A stretch of 5,703 nucleotides of DNA from CAMAUF01 sp046152925 (GCA_046152925.1 JBJXFX010000064.1:1-5703), one strand, 5' to 3'; positions 1-4,978 are shown, counted from the stretch's first letter. Notes: generated by a model from the sequence alone, not told the origin. Numbers and translations: made by a program.

Positions 1-458
1 TGGCCCATCTCGTTGACGGGGTGGACGCGGACCGACGAAAGCCAGTCGACCTCCTCGCTCGAATGGTGGACGGCGTGGAAGCGCCAGAGGATGCCCTGGC
101 CGTGGAAGAGGCGGTGGCTCCAGTACCCGGCGAGGTCCATGAGGACGAGCAACATCACGAACTGGAGCCAGATCGGCTGGCGCGACACCCAGGTGTCGCG
201 GTCGAGGAAGGCGCGGATTTCGTTGGCACTGCCGCCGTGCCCGAGGGCTATCGCGACGACGACCGCACAGGCGGCGACGGTCACGAAGGTGAGGGCTTGG
301 TTCACGGTGGGGAGCCAGAACCACCAGGCGAGGTCGGTGCCCAACCCGCGCCGGAAGCGGCGCTGGCCGCGGATCGAGGGCCAGAGCCGCTCGATGACCC
401 CGAACACGAGGCTCAGGAGAAGAAGGCCGAGGAGGACGCCGACGAGACGGGCAAGCAT
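1..458 (-). CDS. Sterol desaturase / fatty acid hydroxylase family protein (N-terminal part; runs off the left edge)
   Basis: Membrane-bound di-iron oxygenase of the sterol desaturase/fatty acid hydroxylase superfamily; these enzymes hydroxylate or desaturate lipid or sterol substrates within the membrane. The window holds 152 residues from ATG at 458; the rest lies beyond base 1. Hydrophobic segments are seen at about residues 5-22, 43-72 and 96-113. The first two histidine boxes are intact: HRLFH (H115, H119) and HAVHH (H128, H131, H132), followed by the family stretch SSVRVHPVNE (141-150). The third box should be in the missing part. The start is supported by GGAGG seven bases upstream and by a promoter-like region further up. 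The gene follows the EthD-DinB operon on the same strand but has its own promoter, so it is probably a separate unit. The family assignment is firm; the substrate cannot be told from this half. Confidence 0.9.
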   Translation of the reverse strand, partial: MLARLVGVLLGLLLLSLVFGVIERLWPSIRGQRRFRRGLGTDLAWWFWLPTVNQALTFVTVAACAVVVAIALGHGGSANEIRAFLDRDTWVSRQPIWLQFVMLLVLMDLAGYWSHRLFHGQGILWRFHAVHHSSEEVDWLSSVRVHPVNEMG

Positions 459-482
459 GATTCTGCCTCCGGACAAATTGAG

Positions 483-509
483 AATATATCTTCCTATTTC
501 TCTTGACAA
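483..509 (-). promoter_or_regulatory. Candidate promoter of the desaturase gene
   Basis: Read on the minus strand, TTGTCA (504-509) and TATATT (483-488) are separated by 15 bp, a little short of the usual 16-18. The stretch is A/T-rich in an otherwise G/C-rich window. The predicted transcript would start near 475, giving a short leader with GGAGG at 466-470 and ATG at 458. No experimental support. Confidence 0.5.
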
Positions 510-513
510 GAGA
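499..513. promoter_or_regulatory. Perfect 15-bp palindrome, candidate operator
   Basis: TCTCTTGACAAGAGA is a perfect 7+1+7 inverted repeat centred on base 506. It covers the -35-like element of the desaturase promoter, where a dimeric repressor would block transcription. Its length and symmetry fit a helix-turn-helix regulator such as a TetR or MarR member, but no regulator gene is visible in the window and the motif was not matched to a known operator. Confidence 0.4.
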
Positions 514-548
514 CGGGGAGAGCTGCCCAGTCGGCGATGCTGGCGATT

Positions 549-1046
549 TTAGGCGCCGCTCTGGCCCGCCAAGTCGGTCAGGTGGCCGCGGACGTGCTCG
601 ACGGTGACGGCGTGAAAGACCTCGATCAGCGGGCCTTCTCGCCCGCCCGCCGAACGTATCGGGCGGGCGAGGAGGGCGAGGCTTGCTGACTCGATCGCGG
701 CGATCGTCGCGGCTCGGTTTCGCGTGAACTCCGCGAGGAGCTCGACGACCGATGCGCCCGCCCGTTTGGCAACTTGCCGGTCGTTGTAGGCGTCGTTGCC
801 GCCGCGCATCTCGCGCGTGACAGGGCCGCCGCCGGAGGGCGCTGCATCGTGGGCGACGTCAAGCAGCCGCGGGTAGGTCCACTCAATCGAGGCGAGGTGG
901 GCGAGGATCTGTCGGCCGTCCCAGCCGCGCTCGTAGCGGCCTTCGCCGAGCGTGGCGCTGTTGGCGGAGACGACGCGGAGCACCTCATCGCGCGAGGCGG
1001 CGAGGGCCTCGAGCGGCTCTTGCCGCTCCTCTTCGGTGACCTCCAT
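549..1046 (-). CDS. DinB-like / MDMPI_N-like four-helix bundle protein
   Basis: A 165-residue soluble protein that reads as a DinB-superfamily four-helix bundle, related to DinB_2, ClbS/DfsB and maleylpyruvate isomerase N-terminal domains. Supporting features are the helix with QILAHLASIEWTYPRLL (H50), the central YNDRQVAKRA, and the C-terminal VEHVRGHLTDL (H151, H155). Three histidines in these positions form the metal site of the superfamily, so binding of a divalent metal is likely. Members include thiol-dependent transferases or isomerases and protective proteins; the actual reaction cannot be inferred. ATG at 1046 overlaps the stop of the EthD-like gene as TGATG, so the two are very probably translationally coupled. 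The stop is TAA at 549-551. Length is typical and nothing looks broken. Confidence 0.78.
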   Translation of the reverse strand: MEVTEEERQEPLEALAASRDEVLRVVSANSATLGEGRYERGWDGRQILAHLASIEWTYPRLLDVAHDAAPSGGGPVTREMRGGNDAYNDRQVAKRAGASVVELLAEFTRNRAATIAAIESASLALLARPIRSAGGREGPLIEVFHAVTVEHVRGHLTDLAGQSGA

Positions 1047-1831
1047 CAGGCTTGCTGGCGCCGGTCGATGACGACGTTCTCTTTGCCGTAGAAGATGGTC
1101 GAGCGGGCGAAGTCGATGAACTTGGCCTCATCTTCTGCGGCGGCTGCCGCGGCCGCGGCGGCCTCCTGGGTTGGTGCGCCTTGGATGCCGCGGTCGAACC
1201 AGAGCTCGGCGTGGCCCATGTAGCCATCGACGGCGGTGCCGCGGGGGCCGCGGAGGGCTGCTTCGAGCGGGTCGCCCTGGGCGCGGTGCACCTGGACGTA
1301 GCGGAGGATGCGCATGGCGGGCGCCCAGGAGCGAATGAGCGGGCCATGGTTCGTGCGCCAGTAAAACTGGGCGTCGGCCTCGGCCATCCCGGCTTTCGCG
1401 CGGAGCGGGTAGTGGAGCTTGATGATGCTGTTCCGGCCGCCAGCGACGATGTTCTCAGGCGTGGGGTTGACCTGGGGGTATTCGTGGGCGACCCAGAGGG
1501 GCGAGTTGGGGAGGTCGATGAACGTCCGCTCGTCTTCGAGGAGGGCAGCGCCGGCCGCCTGGCCGGCGGGCGTGCCGGAGGCGGCAACGAGGGCGTCGCG
1601 GCTCCGCCACCAAAGCTCGGCGACGCCGTCATAGGGCTCCTCCATCTGGCCGCGGACGCCATCGGAGGGGGCGGCTGCGCTCCCGACGGCGTGGACCTGC
1701 ACGTAGCGGAGGATATCGAGCGTGTTGGCGAAGCTGGCGACGAGCGGGCCGTGGTTGGTGCGCCAGTAGTCTTGGAATTCCTCGCGGGTCATGCCGGGCT
1801 TGCGGCGCAGGACGAAGGTGATACGGATCAC
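1046..1831 (-). CDS. Tandem EthD-like domain protein (dimeric alpha-beta barrel fold)
   Basis: A 261-residue protein made of two EthD-like halves. Residues 1-120 and 134-255 each begin with a short beta strand and then carry a near-identical helix-strand block: YWRTNHGPLVASFA (22-35) and YWRTNHGPLIRSWA (157-170), each followed by ILRYVQVH (40-47 and 175-182) and later by AELW (71-74 and 208-211). EthD proteins are small ferredoxin-like barrels, normally about 100 residues, that dimerise; the founder is needed for ethyl tert-butyl ether breakdown, but its reaction is unknown. Here one chain probably forms the pseudo-dimer. A run of nine alanines (224-232) lies in the second half where the first has a looser Ala/Gly segment. 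The start is GTG at 1831 with GGAG seven bases upstream. It is the first gene of a two-gene operon. Family assignment is secure; substrate unknown. Confidence 0.85.
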   Translation of the reverse strand: MIRITFVLRRKPGMTREEFQDYWRTNHGPLVASFANTLDILRYVQVHAVGSAAAPSDGVRGQMEEPYDGVAELWWRSRDALVAASGTPAGQAAGAALLEDERTFIDLPNSPLWVAHEYPQVNPTPENIVAGGRNSIIKLHYPLRAKAGMAEADAQFYWRTNHGPLIRSWAPAMRILRYVQVHRAQGDPLEAALRGPRGTAVDGYMGHAELWFDRGIQGAPTQEAAAAAAAAAEDEAKFIDFARSTIFYGKENVVIDRRQQA

Positions 1832-1910
1832 GGCGGGTCTCCGGGTGGTGGTGGGGCCGGAGCATACGCGGGGCTGGGGTGGGGTGAAACGCGAGGAGAA
1901 GGGCGAAGCA
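1832..1910 (-). promoter_or_regulatory. Leader and weak candidate promoter of the EthD-DinB operon
   Basis: A 79-bp gap between the last toxin gene and the EthD-like gene. On the minus strand TATGCT (1861-1866) could be a -10 box, with a poor -35-like TTTCAC (1884-1889) 17 bp upstream. GGAG is placed seven bases before the GTG start. No convincing terminator for the toxin-antitoxin array is seen here, so read-through into the operon is possible. Confidence 0.25.
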
Positions 1911-2144
1911 TCATCGGTTCTTGATGATGTGGTCGTACTCGGCGTGAGCGCCTATCCAGAACCACTGCACCGTATCGCCTTCCCGTACCCCAAGTGCCCG
2001 CCAGGAACGCCCGATTCGGATAGACCAAAGGTCGCCACGGAGGCGCTTGAATTGCAGGCTTGGGTGGAACGGATCCCGTCGAAACTGCCGAGACGCGGCC
2101 AGCGCTTGCTCTTGAACCTCGGGTGGCAGGGCGGCCTTACGCAC
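1911..2144 (-). CDS. RelE/ParE-type toxin, copy 1: frameshifted at its native start, probably decayed
   Basis: RelE/ParE-family toxin, the partner of the antitoxin ending at 2172. The frame given starts at an internal GTG (77 residues) with no ribosome binding site. The two sister toxins are 88 residues and start inside the antitoxin stop codon. The equivalent GTG here (2173-2175) opens a frame that stops after 12 codons at 2137-2139. Removing one base in the TTTGG run near 2165-2169 restores MNLRTLRSFRV, which aligns without gaps to MNSRTTAEFRA of copy 2. Homology therefore begins upstream of 2144 and a single extra base has split the gene. The remaining body keeps RRDPFHPSL, FKRLRG, WSIRIG and GAHAEYD. 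The tyrosine of the sister GDDYRAL/GAHYRAV motif is tryptophan (SWRAL), and the preceding loop is one residue shorter. Activity is doubtful. The shifted frame is in phase with the antitoxin, separated by one TGA. Confidence 0.75.
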   Translation of the reverse strand: MRKAALPPEVQEQALAASRQFRRDPFHPSLQFKRLRGDLWSIRIGRSWRALGVREGDTVQWFWIGAHAEYDHIIKNR

Positions 2145-2171
2145 GCGAAACGAACGCAGGGTCCGCCAAAT

Positions 2172-2399
2172 TCACCAGCGTTCCAAGTCCATGGGTTCGG
2201 AGAGCCCTGCCGCGATCTCGGCCTTAGCTGCGGCTTCCAGCCGATCGAGCACGTCTGGGCGGCTCGCAATGAGGCGGTCGAAGTCGTCCTCGGCTTCTTC
2301 AACTGCGATGGCGTCGAGAAGTAGGGACGCAAGGCGCTCTTGTTCCTCTGGGGGCTGGGCCCGAAGGCGGTCAATCGCTTCGTCGACGAGGGTGGCCAT
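2172..2399 (-). CDS. Antitoxin of RelE/ParE-type module, copy 1
   Basis: A 75-residue acidic protein that should bind and neutralise the toxin encoded just downstream. It begins MATLVDEAIDRLRAQPPEEQ, a helical N-terminal half that in such small antitoxins usually gives dimerisation and DNA binding. An acidic linker EEAEDDFD (34-41), then ASRPDVLDRLEAAAKAEIAAG and the tail LSEPMDLERW follow; this diverged C-terminal part is the likely toxin-binding segment. I do not see a clear ribbon-helix-helix motif; it resembles the short addiction-module proteins paired with RelE-like toxins. The ATG at 2399 is chosen because it matches the starts of the two sister antitoxins and follows a -10-like box by six bases. 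An in-frame ATG 33 bases further upstream lies in the 3' end of toxin 2 and is less likely. Confidence 0.8.
   Translation of the reverse strand: MATLVDEAIDRLRAQPPEEQERLASLLLDAIAVEEAEDDFDRLIASRPDVLDRLEAAAKAEIAAGLSEPMDLERW
2303..2395. repeat. 93-bp perfect direct repeat, unit 1
   Basis: Identical over all 93 bases to 2844-2936 (offset 541). It encodes about residues 2-33 of antitoxin 1. Identity includes all third codon positions, while the sequence outside differs, so it reflects a recent duplication or gene conversion. Confidence 0.92.
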
Positions 2400-2405
2400 A
2401 CGAGG

Positions 2406-2411
2406 AGTGTA
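2406..2411 (-). promoter_or_regulatory. -10-like box TACACT before antitoxin 1
   Basis: TACACT ends six bases before the ATG at 2399, so transcription would start at or next to the start codon and give a leaderless mRNA. There is no recognisable ribosome binding site and no good -35 box. The same arrangement precedes the other two antitoxins, which supports it. Confidence 0.5.
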
Positions 2412-2428
2412 TCGTCTGTTACCACGCA

Positions 2429-2695
2429 TCACCCGTTCCTGACCCGTTGATCGTACTCAGCGTATGGCCCGATCCACTCCCAGACGACGCGATCGCCCGC
2501 GCGAGAGCCCAACGCTCGGTAGTCGTCACCAATCCGGACGGACCAGACCCTTCCGCCGCGAATCCGTTTGAAATGGAGGCTTGGGTGGAAGGGGTCGCGT
2601 TCGAACAGCGCATACGCGGCCCTGGCCCTGTGCTGGACACCAAGCGGAAGGGAGAGCAGGAGGGCGCGGAACTCCGCCGTAGTCCGGGAGTTCAC
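2429..2695 (-). CDS. RelE/ParE-type toxin, copy 2
   Basis: An 88-residue toxin of the RelE/ParE superfamily; members are ribosome-dependent mRNA nucleases or gyrase poisons, and the sequence alone does not decide which. Visible landmarks: ERDPFHPSL (32-40), HFKRIRGG (41-48), WSVRIGDDYRALG (51-63), VVWEWIGPYAEYDQ (70-83). Basic residues K43, R44, R46, R54 and R60 and the aromatic Y59 and Y81 are candidates for the RNA-handling surface. Position 78 is tyrosine where copies 1 and 3 have histidine (GAHAEYD, GTHAEYD), a possible loss or change of an active-site residue. GTG at 2695 overlaps the antitoxin stop as GTGA, giving coupled translation after the antitoxin. The full length and good conservation suggest an intact gene. 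Confidence 0.87.
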   Translation of the reverse strand: MNSRTTAEFRALLLSLPLGVQHRARAAYALFERDPFHPSLHFKRIRGGRVWSVRIGDDYRALGSRAGDRVVWEWIGPYAEYDQRVRNG

Positions 2696-2940
2696 TCGGG
2701 AAGGTGGGCAAAGAGTGTGTCGACATCAAGGGGTTCTGTGAGGCCGGCTGCAAAGGCGGCCTCCGCCCGGTCGGCCAGCCGCTCCAAAAGGTCAGGCCGG
2801 CTCGCGATGAGGCGGTCGAAGTCGTCCTCGTCTTCCTCAGAAGCTGCGATGGCGTCGAGAAGTAGGGACGCAAGGCGCTCTTGTTCCTCTGGGGGCTGGG
2901 CCCGAAGGCGGTCAATCGCTTCGTCGACGAGGGTGGGCAC
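2692..2940 (-). CDS. Antitoxin of RelE/ParE-type module, copy 2
   Basis: An 82-residue antitoxin paired with the toxin starting at 2695. Residues 2-33 are encoded by DNA nearly all identical to antitoxin 1 (93-bp repeat). After an acidic stretch EEDEDDFD, the C-terminal part (LADRAEAAFAAGLTEPLDVD and a tail ending FAHLPE) differs in sequence and is longer, as expected if neutralisation is specific to the cognate toxin. The start is GTG at 2940: it aligns with ATG of antitoxin 1 and sits six bases after TATACT. A longer frame extends to 3060 but would lie within toxin 3. It overlaps its toxin by four bases. Confidence 0.83.
   Translation of the reverse strand: MPTLVDEAIDRLRAQPPEEQERLASLLLDAIAASEEDEDDFDRLIASRPDLLERLADRAEAAFAAGLTEPLDVDTLFAHLPE
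2844..2936. repeat. 93-bp perfect direct repeat, unit 2
   Basis: Second unit of the repeat described at 2303-2395. It encodes about residues 2-33 of antitoxin 2. The third antitoxin has only a diverged version of this region, so the event involved copies 1 and 2 only. Confidence 0.92.
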
Positions 2941-2946
2941 GTGGGG

Positions 2947-2952
2947 AGTATA
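2947..2952 (-). promoter_or_regulatory. -10-like box TATACT before antitoxin 2
   Basis: TATACT lies in the 19-bp gap between toxin 3 and antitoxin 2 and ends six bases before the GTG start at 2940. It is the best -10 match of the three. No Shine-Dalgarno sequence can fit between it and the start, which points to a leaderless transcript. Confidence 0.55.
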
Positions 2953-2959
2953 GCGGAGG

Positions 2960-3226
2960 TCAGCTGCGACGGAGGAGTTGGTCGTACTCGGCGTGCGTCC
3001 CAATCCAATGCCACACGACCTCATCATCGCGCCGCGTCCCCACCGCTCGGTAGTGCGCACCTACCCGTACGGACCAAAGTTCTGTCCCGCGCAGCTGCTT
3101 AAAGTGGAGGCTCGGGTGGAAGGGATCTCGACGAAAGAGCCGGTAGGCACCGCGGGCCTGCTGCCGCGCCGCGCGAGGGAGGCGGTCCAGCGCTGCACGG
3201 AATGCGCCCGACTCGTGCGAATTCAA
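2960..3226 (-). CDS. RelE/ParE-type toxin, copy 3
   Basis: An 88-residue RelE/ParE-family toxin, collinear with copy 2 over its full length. Landmarks: RRDPFHPSL (32-40), HFKQLRG (41-47), WSVRVGAHYRAVG (51-63), VVWHWIGTHAEYDQLL (70-85). It keeps K43, R46, R54, Y59, R60, H78 and Y81, the set expected for the family, and so is the most complete of the three. The start is TTG at 3226, overlapping the antitoxin stop as TTGA; the same 4-base overlap with GTG is seen in copy 2, which supports this rare start codon. A weak start after a coupled stop would keep toxin below antitoxin. The target (mRNA or gyrase) is not determined by the sequence. Confidence 0.87.
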   Translation of the reverse strand: MNSHESGAFRAALDRLPRAARQQARGAYRLFRRDPFHPSLHFKQLRGTELWSVRVGAHYRAVGTRRDDEVVWHWIGTHAEYDQLLRRS

Positions 3227-3450
3227 ATCCGGTCGGGATCGAGCGGCACCGTGCGGCCGGCCACGTGTTCGGCCCAGGCTTCGTCCGCCAATCGCTTGAG
3301 CACGTCGGGCCGGCTGTCGATCAGGGCGTCGAAGGCCGCGTCGGCCAGTGCCTGGTCCACCTCGGCCAGCAGGAGCGCGCCGAGGCGCTCTTGTTCGTCC
3401 TCTGGGAGGGCCTGGGCGCGTTCGACCGCTTCTCGCAAGAGGTTGCTCAT
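3223..3450 (-). CDS. Antitoxin of RelE/ParE-type module, copy 3
   Basis: A 75-residue antitoxin, first gene of the array. It begins MSNLLREAVERAQALPEDEQ and shares the pattern LPEDEQERLGALLLAEV with the other two (PPEEQERLASLLLDAI). It then has SRPDVLKRLADEAWAEHVAG and the tail TVPLDPDRI. The spacing of these blocks matches copies 1 and 2, so all three descend from one ancestor, with this one the most diverged. ATG at 3450 is preceded by TACACT and no ribosome binding site. It overlaps the downstream toxin by four bases. Role by family: neutralises its toxin and probably represses the module promoter. Confidence 0.82.
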   Translation of the reverse strand: MSNLLREAVERAQALPEDEQERLGALLLAEVDQALADAAFDALIDSRPDVLKRLADEAWAEHVAGRTVPLDPDRI

Positions 3451-3458
3451 GGCTGATA

Positions 3459-3464
3459 AGTGTA
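3459..3464 (-). promoter_or_regulatory. -10-like box TACACT before antitoxin 3
   Basis: TACACT ends eight bases before ATG at 3450, in the 60-bp gap after the DUF402 gene. As with the other two modules, no Shine-Dalgarno sequence and no clear -35 box are present. Confidence 0.45.
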
Positions 3465-3510
3465 ACGGGCCGCGGAGCGGGTGTGTGTGGACGGCCAGTG
3501 CTGGATGCGC

Positions 3511-4164
3511 TCAGGCCCAGCGATCGCCGGGGCGAAAGAGTCGCGTGCCGCCCGCCACTTCCCAGCCGGCCGGCATCGCGGCGGGGCCCCAGGACGATGG
3601 AAGGCGGCGCTGGTCCCAGCCGTCACCGAACGGAGCTTCGCGCGCGCGGATGCGGGCGAGGACGCGTTCGCCCTCAGCGCGGAACGCTTCGGCCTCGGCC
3701 TGGGTGTAGATGCCGAGACCGACACCGTCCGCGAGCTCGTCTTCGTCTTTCCAGCGCCAATCGGTGAGGTTGGGCGCAACTTGGAGATCGAGGGTGTGGT
3801 CAAGCGAGTCGAAGCCGATGGAGGTGCGTTCGAAGGGGCGCTGAAGGTTGATGTACCAGCCGGCATGCGTGCGGTGCGGAAGCTGGAAGGCGCACCAGGC
3901 CGCGTGGGCCTCGCCGGGACGGACGAGCCAGACGAACTCGAACATGCCCCAACGGCGCTCGACGAGGTGGTGGGCGGCGCGGAAGTCACGCGTCGGCTGG
4001 CCGCCAGCGTCGGCCATGGACCAGAAGGGCGTGCCTTCGCAGAGCCAGAGTGCCAGCTCGTCTGGCCGGTCGTGGATGACGCGAAGGGCGGCTGCCCAGA
4101 CGACGACGCCGTCCTTGGTGTTGCGCCAGGCGATGGGGTCGCCGGGCTGGAAGCGATCCGTCAT
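3511..4164 (-). CDS. DUF402 (FomD/Ntdp-like) phosphohydrolase
   Basis: A 217-residue DUF402 protein. Characterised members (FomD, Ntdp/SC4828) hydrolyse nucleotide phosphates or cytidylyl-phosphonate esters using divalent metal ions. Key family features: an N-terminal beta-rich part with GDPIAWRN (8-15), then WYINLQRPFERT (103-114), IGFDSLDHTLDLQV (116-129) with acidic D119, D122 and D126, and WRWKDEDEL (136-144) with K139, D140, D142 and E143. These acids and lysine correspond to the metal-binding and catalytic cluster of the family. The C-terminal helical part and tail (about 154-217) are ordinary for size. The start ATG at 4164 has a strong GGGAGGGG about six bases upstream. It is transcribed toward the toxin-antitoxin array, 60 bp away. 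The relic of a deaminase 3' end lies 38 bp upstream on the same strand, so a deaminase may once have preceded it directly. Confidence 0.85.
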   Translation of the reverse strand: MTDRFQPGDPIAWRNTKDGVVVWAAALRVIHDRPDELALWLCEGTPFWSMADAGGQPTRDFRAAHHLVERRWGMFEFVWLVRPGEAHAAWCAFQLPHRTHAGWYINLQRPFERTSIGFDSLDHTLDLQVAPNLTDWRWKDEDELADGVGLGIYTQAEAEAFRAEGERVLARIRAREAPFGDGWDQRRLPSSWGPAAMPAGWEVAGGTRLFRPGDRWA

Positions 4165-4202
4165 GCGTCACCCCTCCCGCGGGCGAGTCTACGCTGGCCG
4201 GA

Positions 4203-4256
4203 CTACGAGCAGTATTGGTGCGCGCCAGCGTCGGTCGCATTGCTGCCGCGCACCAT
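4203..4256 (-). pseudogene. Relic of the 3' end of a nucleoside deaminase gene
   Basis: Read on the minus strand this gives MVRGSNATDAGAHQYCS followed by TAG. The C-terminus of the deaminase at the right edge is MVHGIDATDAGAPNCS followed by TGA. The match is in the coding frame with a stop at the equivalent place, and the DNA matches at 34 of 38 positions without gaps. No other deaminase part (HAE or PCxxC motif) can be found upstream of it, where the plus-strand membrane genes lie. It is therefore a gene-end remnant rather than a gene. Confidence 0.7.
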
Positions 4257-4257
4257 G
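4220..4257. repeat. 38-bp imperfect direct repeat, left copy (deaminase gene end)
   Basis: Matches 5423-5460 at 34 of 38 positions, including 19 identical bases in a row (GCGCGCCAGCGTCGGTCGC). The offset is 1203 bp and the orientation the same. The two copies bracket the plus-strand YcxB-like genes. Confidence 0.8.
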
Positions 4258-4296
4258 GAGGCTGCGGAACGCGCCGCGACGGCCGAACTCCAAGAC

Positions 4297-4500
4297 ATGA
4301 ATGAGGGGAGCGAGGCCGACGACGAGGTCGTGAGTTGCGATTTCGTGACGGAGAGTAGGCCCGTCGCACTCGCCCTTGCGTTCCTGCGGGTGCCGAGCCT
4401 GTGGATTCTGCTCTACGTTTATGTGATCACAGTGCTTCTGACGCAGACCGTCCTGGCCGGCGGCGCGTACCTTTGGGAGCTCTTTGGCGGCACCCGCTGA
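4297..4500 (+). CDS. Small membrane protein, probable N-terminal fragment of a YcxB-like protein (frame A)
   Basis: 67 residues from ATG 4297 (an upstream ATG at 4255 is possible but overlaps the deaminase relic). After an acidic start comes SCDFVTES and then one long hydrophobic segment, about residues 33-60 (from VPSLWILLYVY to GGAYLW), and the frame stops at once. In YcxB-like proteins a short beta strand and one or two membrane segments precede a PH-like domain; a matching domain continues in the next frame (B), which overlaps by 17 bases. This suggests that A and the start of B were once one gene, split by a frameshift near 4484-4500. No clear ribosome binding site is seen. It could also be a free-standing small membrane protein. 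Confidence 0.45.
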   Translation: MNEGSEADDEVVSCDFVTESRPVALALAFLRVPSLWILLYVYVITVLLTQTVLAGGAYLWELFGGTR

Positions 4501-4978
4501 GGCGAGGACGCGGGTCGGTGAAGTGCGAGCGACCGCGGGGCCGCGAGCTCTGACCGTTGTGGCGCCGGCCTTCACGTCCGTCGTCCCATGGGGCGAGCTG
4601 TCCAAAGTGCGGGTTGGGCCTGGCGAACTTCGGTTCACCGCACACACCAGCGAGGTGACGATCGTGAACCGGGCGCCTGGCGCTGCCTGGGAGCGCCTCT
4701 GTCAGGAAGTCGTAGCTCGGGAGGGCCATCAGCCGGGCGGCACTGTGGACGCACATGACGGAGATCCGGGCATCCGGTTTGATGCGGCGAAGATTGGCCC
4801 CAATCGACGCCAGGTGGTTTGCAACTTCGCTCTGCCCCCGGCGATGGCCGCCGTCGCTGCTGCTCTCACGTGCGGGCCTACTCAGTTCGTGGTGATCACG
4901 CTGGGAGTCCTGTTCGTGACCGGCCGCTACCTGCATCGTCTGGCAGGAGTGGCGGGCGAAGCGACTTCGCCTTCGTGA
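4484..4978 (+). CDS. YcxB/PH-like domain plus membrane segment protein, probably a disrupted fusion (frame B)
   Basis: 164 residues if started at TTG 4484; the frame is open from 4442. Residues 12-75 look like a PH-like domain of YcxB type: LTVVAPAFTSVVPWGELSKV with the typical PW motif (W36), then strands LRFTAHTS and VTIVNRA and a final helix WERLCQEVVARE. A hydrophilic stretch follows, then hydrophobic segments at about 114-130 and 131-148. The order PH-like then membrane is the reverse of the family and is best read as the end of one protein joined to the start of the next. The protein stops soon after the last membrane segment, while a second PH-like domain follows in another frame (C). 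Function unknown; the family match is my reading of the pattern and is uncertain. Confidence 0.45.
   Translation: MAAPAEARTRVGEVRATAGPRALTVVAPAFTSVVPWGELSKVRVGPGELRFTAHTSEVTIVNRAPGAAWERLCQEVVAREGHQPGGTVDAHDGDPGIRFDAAKIGPNRRQVVCNFALPPAMAAVAAALTCGPTQFVVITLGVLFVTGRYLHRLAGVAGEATSPS

Noticed and set aside
21..506. Plus-strand open frames over the left end
   Set aside because: They are antisense to the desaturase, whose histidine boxes are unmistakable on the minus strand.
1137..1163. GCC/GCG-rich run as a microsatellite or regulatory repeat
   Set aside because: It encodes the nine-alanine run in frame with mixed alanine codons, so it is a coding feature and not a simple DNA repeat.
1052..1924. 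290-codon plus-strand open frame across the EthD-like gene
   Set aside because: The minus strand encodes two recognisable EthD-like domains. The plus frame is a by-product of high G+C content and has no recognisable motif.
2692..3060. Longer version of antitoxin 2 beginning at 3060
   Set aside because: The extra 40 residues lie over toxin 3 in another frame and have no counterpart in the sister antitoxins; GTG 2940 aligns with their starts.
3481..4500. Long plus-strand open frame across the DUF402 gene
   Set aside because: Its first two thirds are the antisense of DUF402, which has clear motifs and a strong ribosome binding site. Only the last part, from about 4297, has its own protein-like character.
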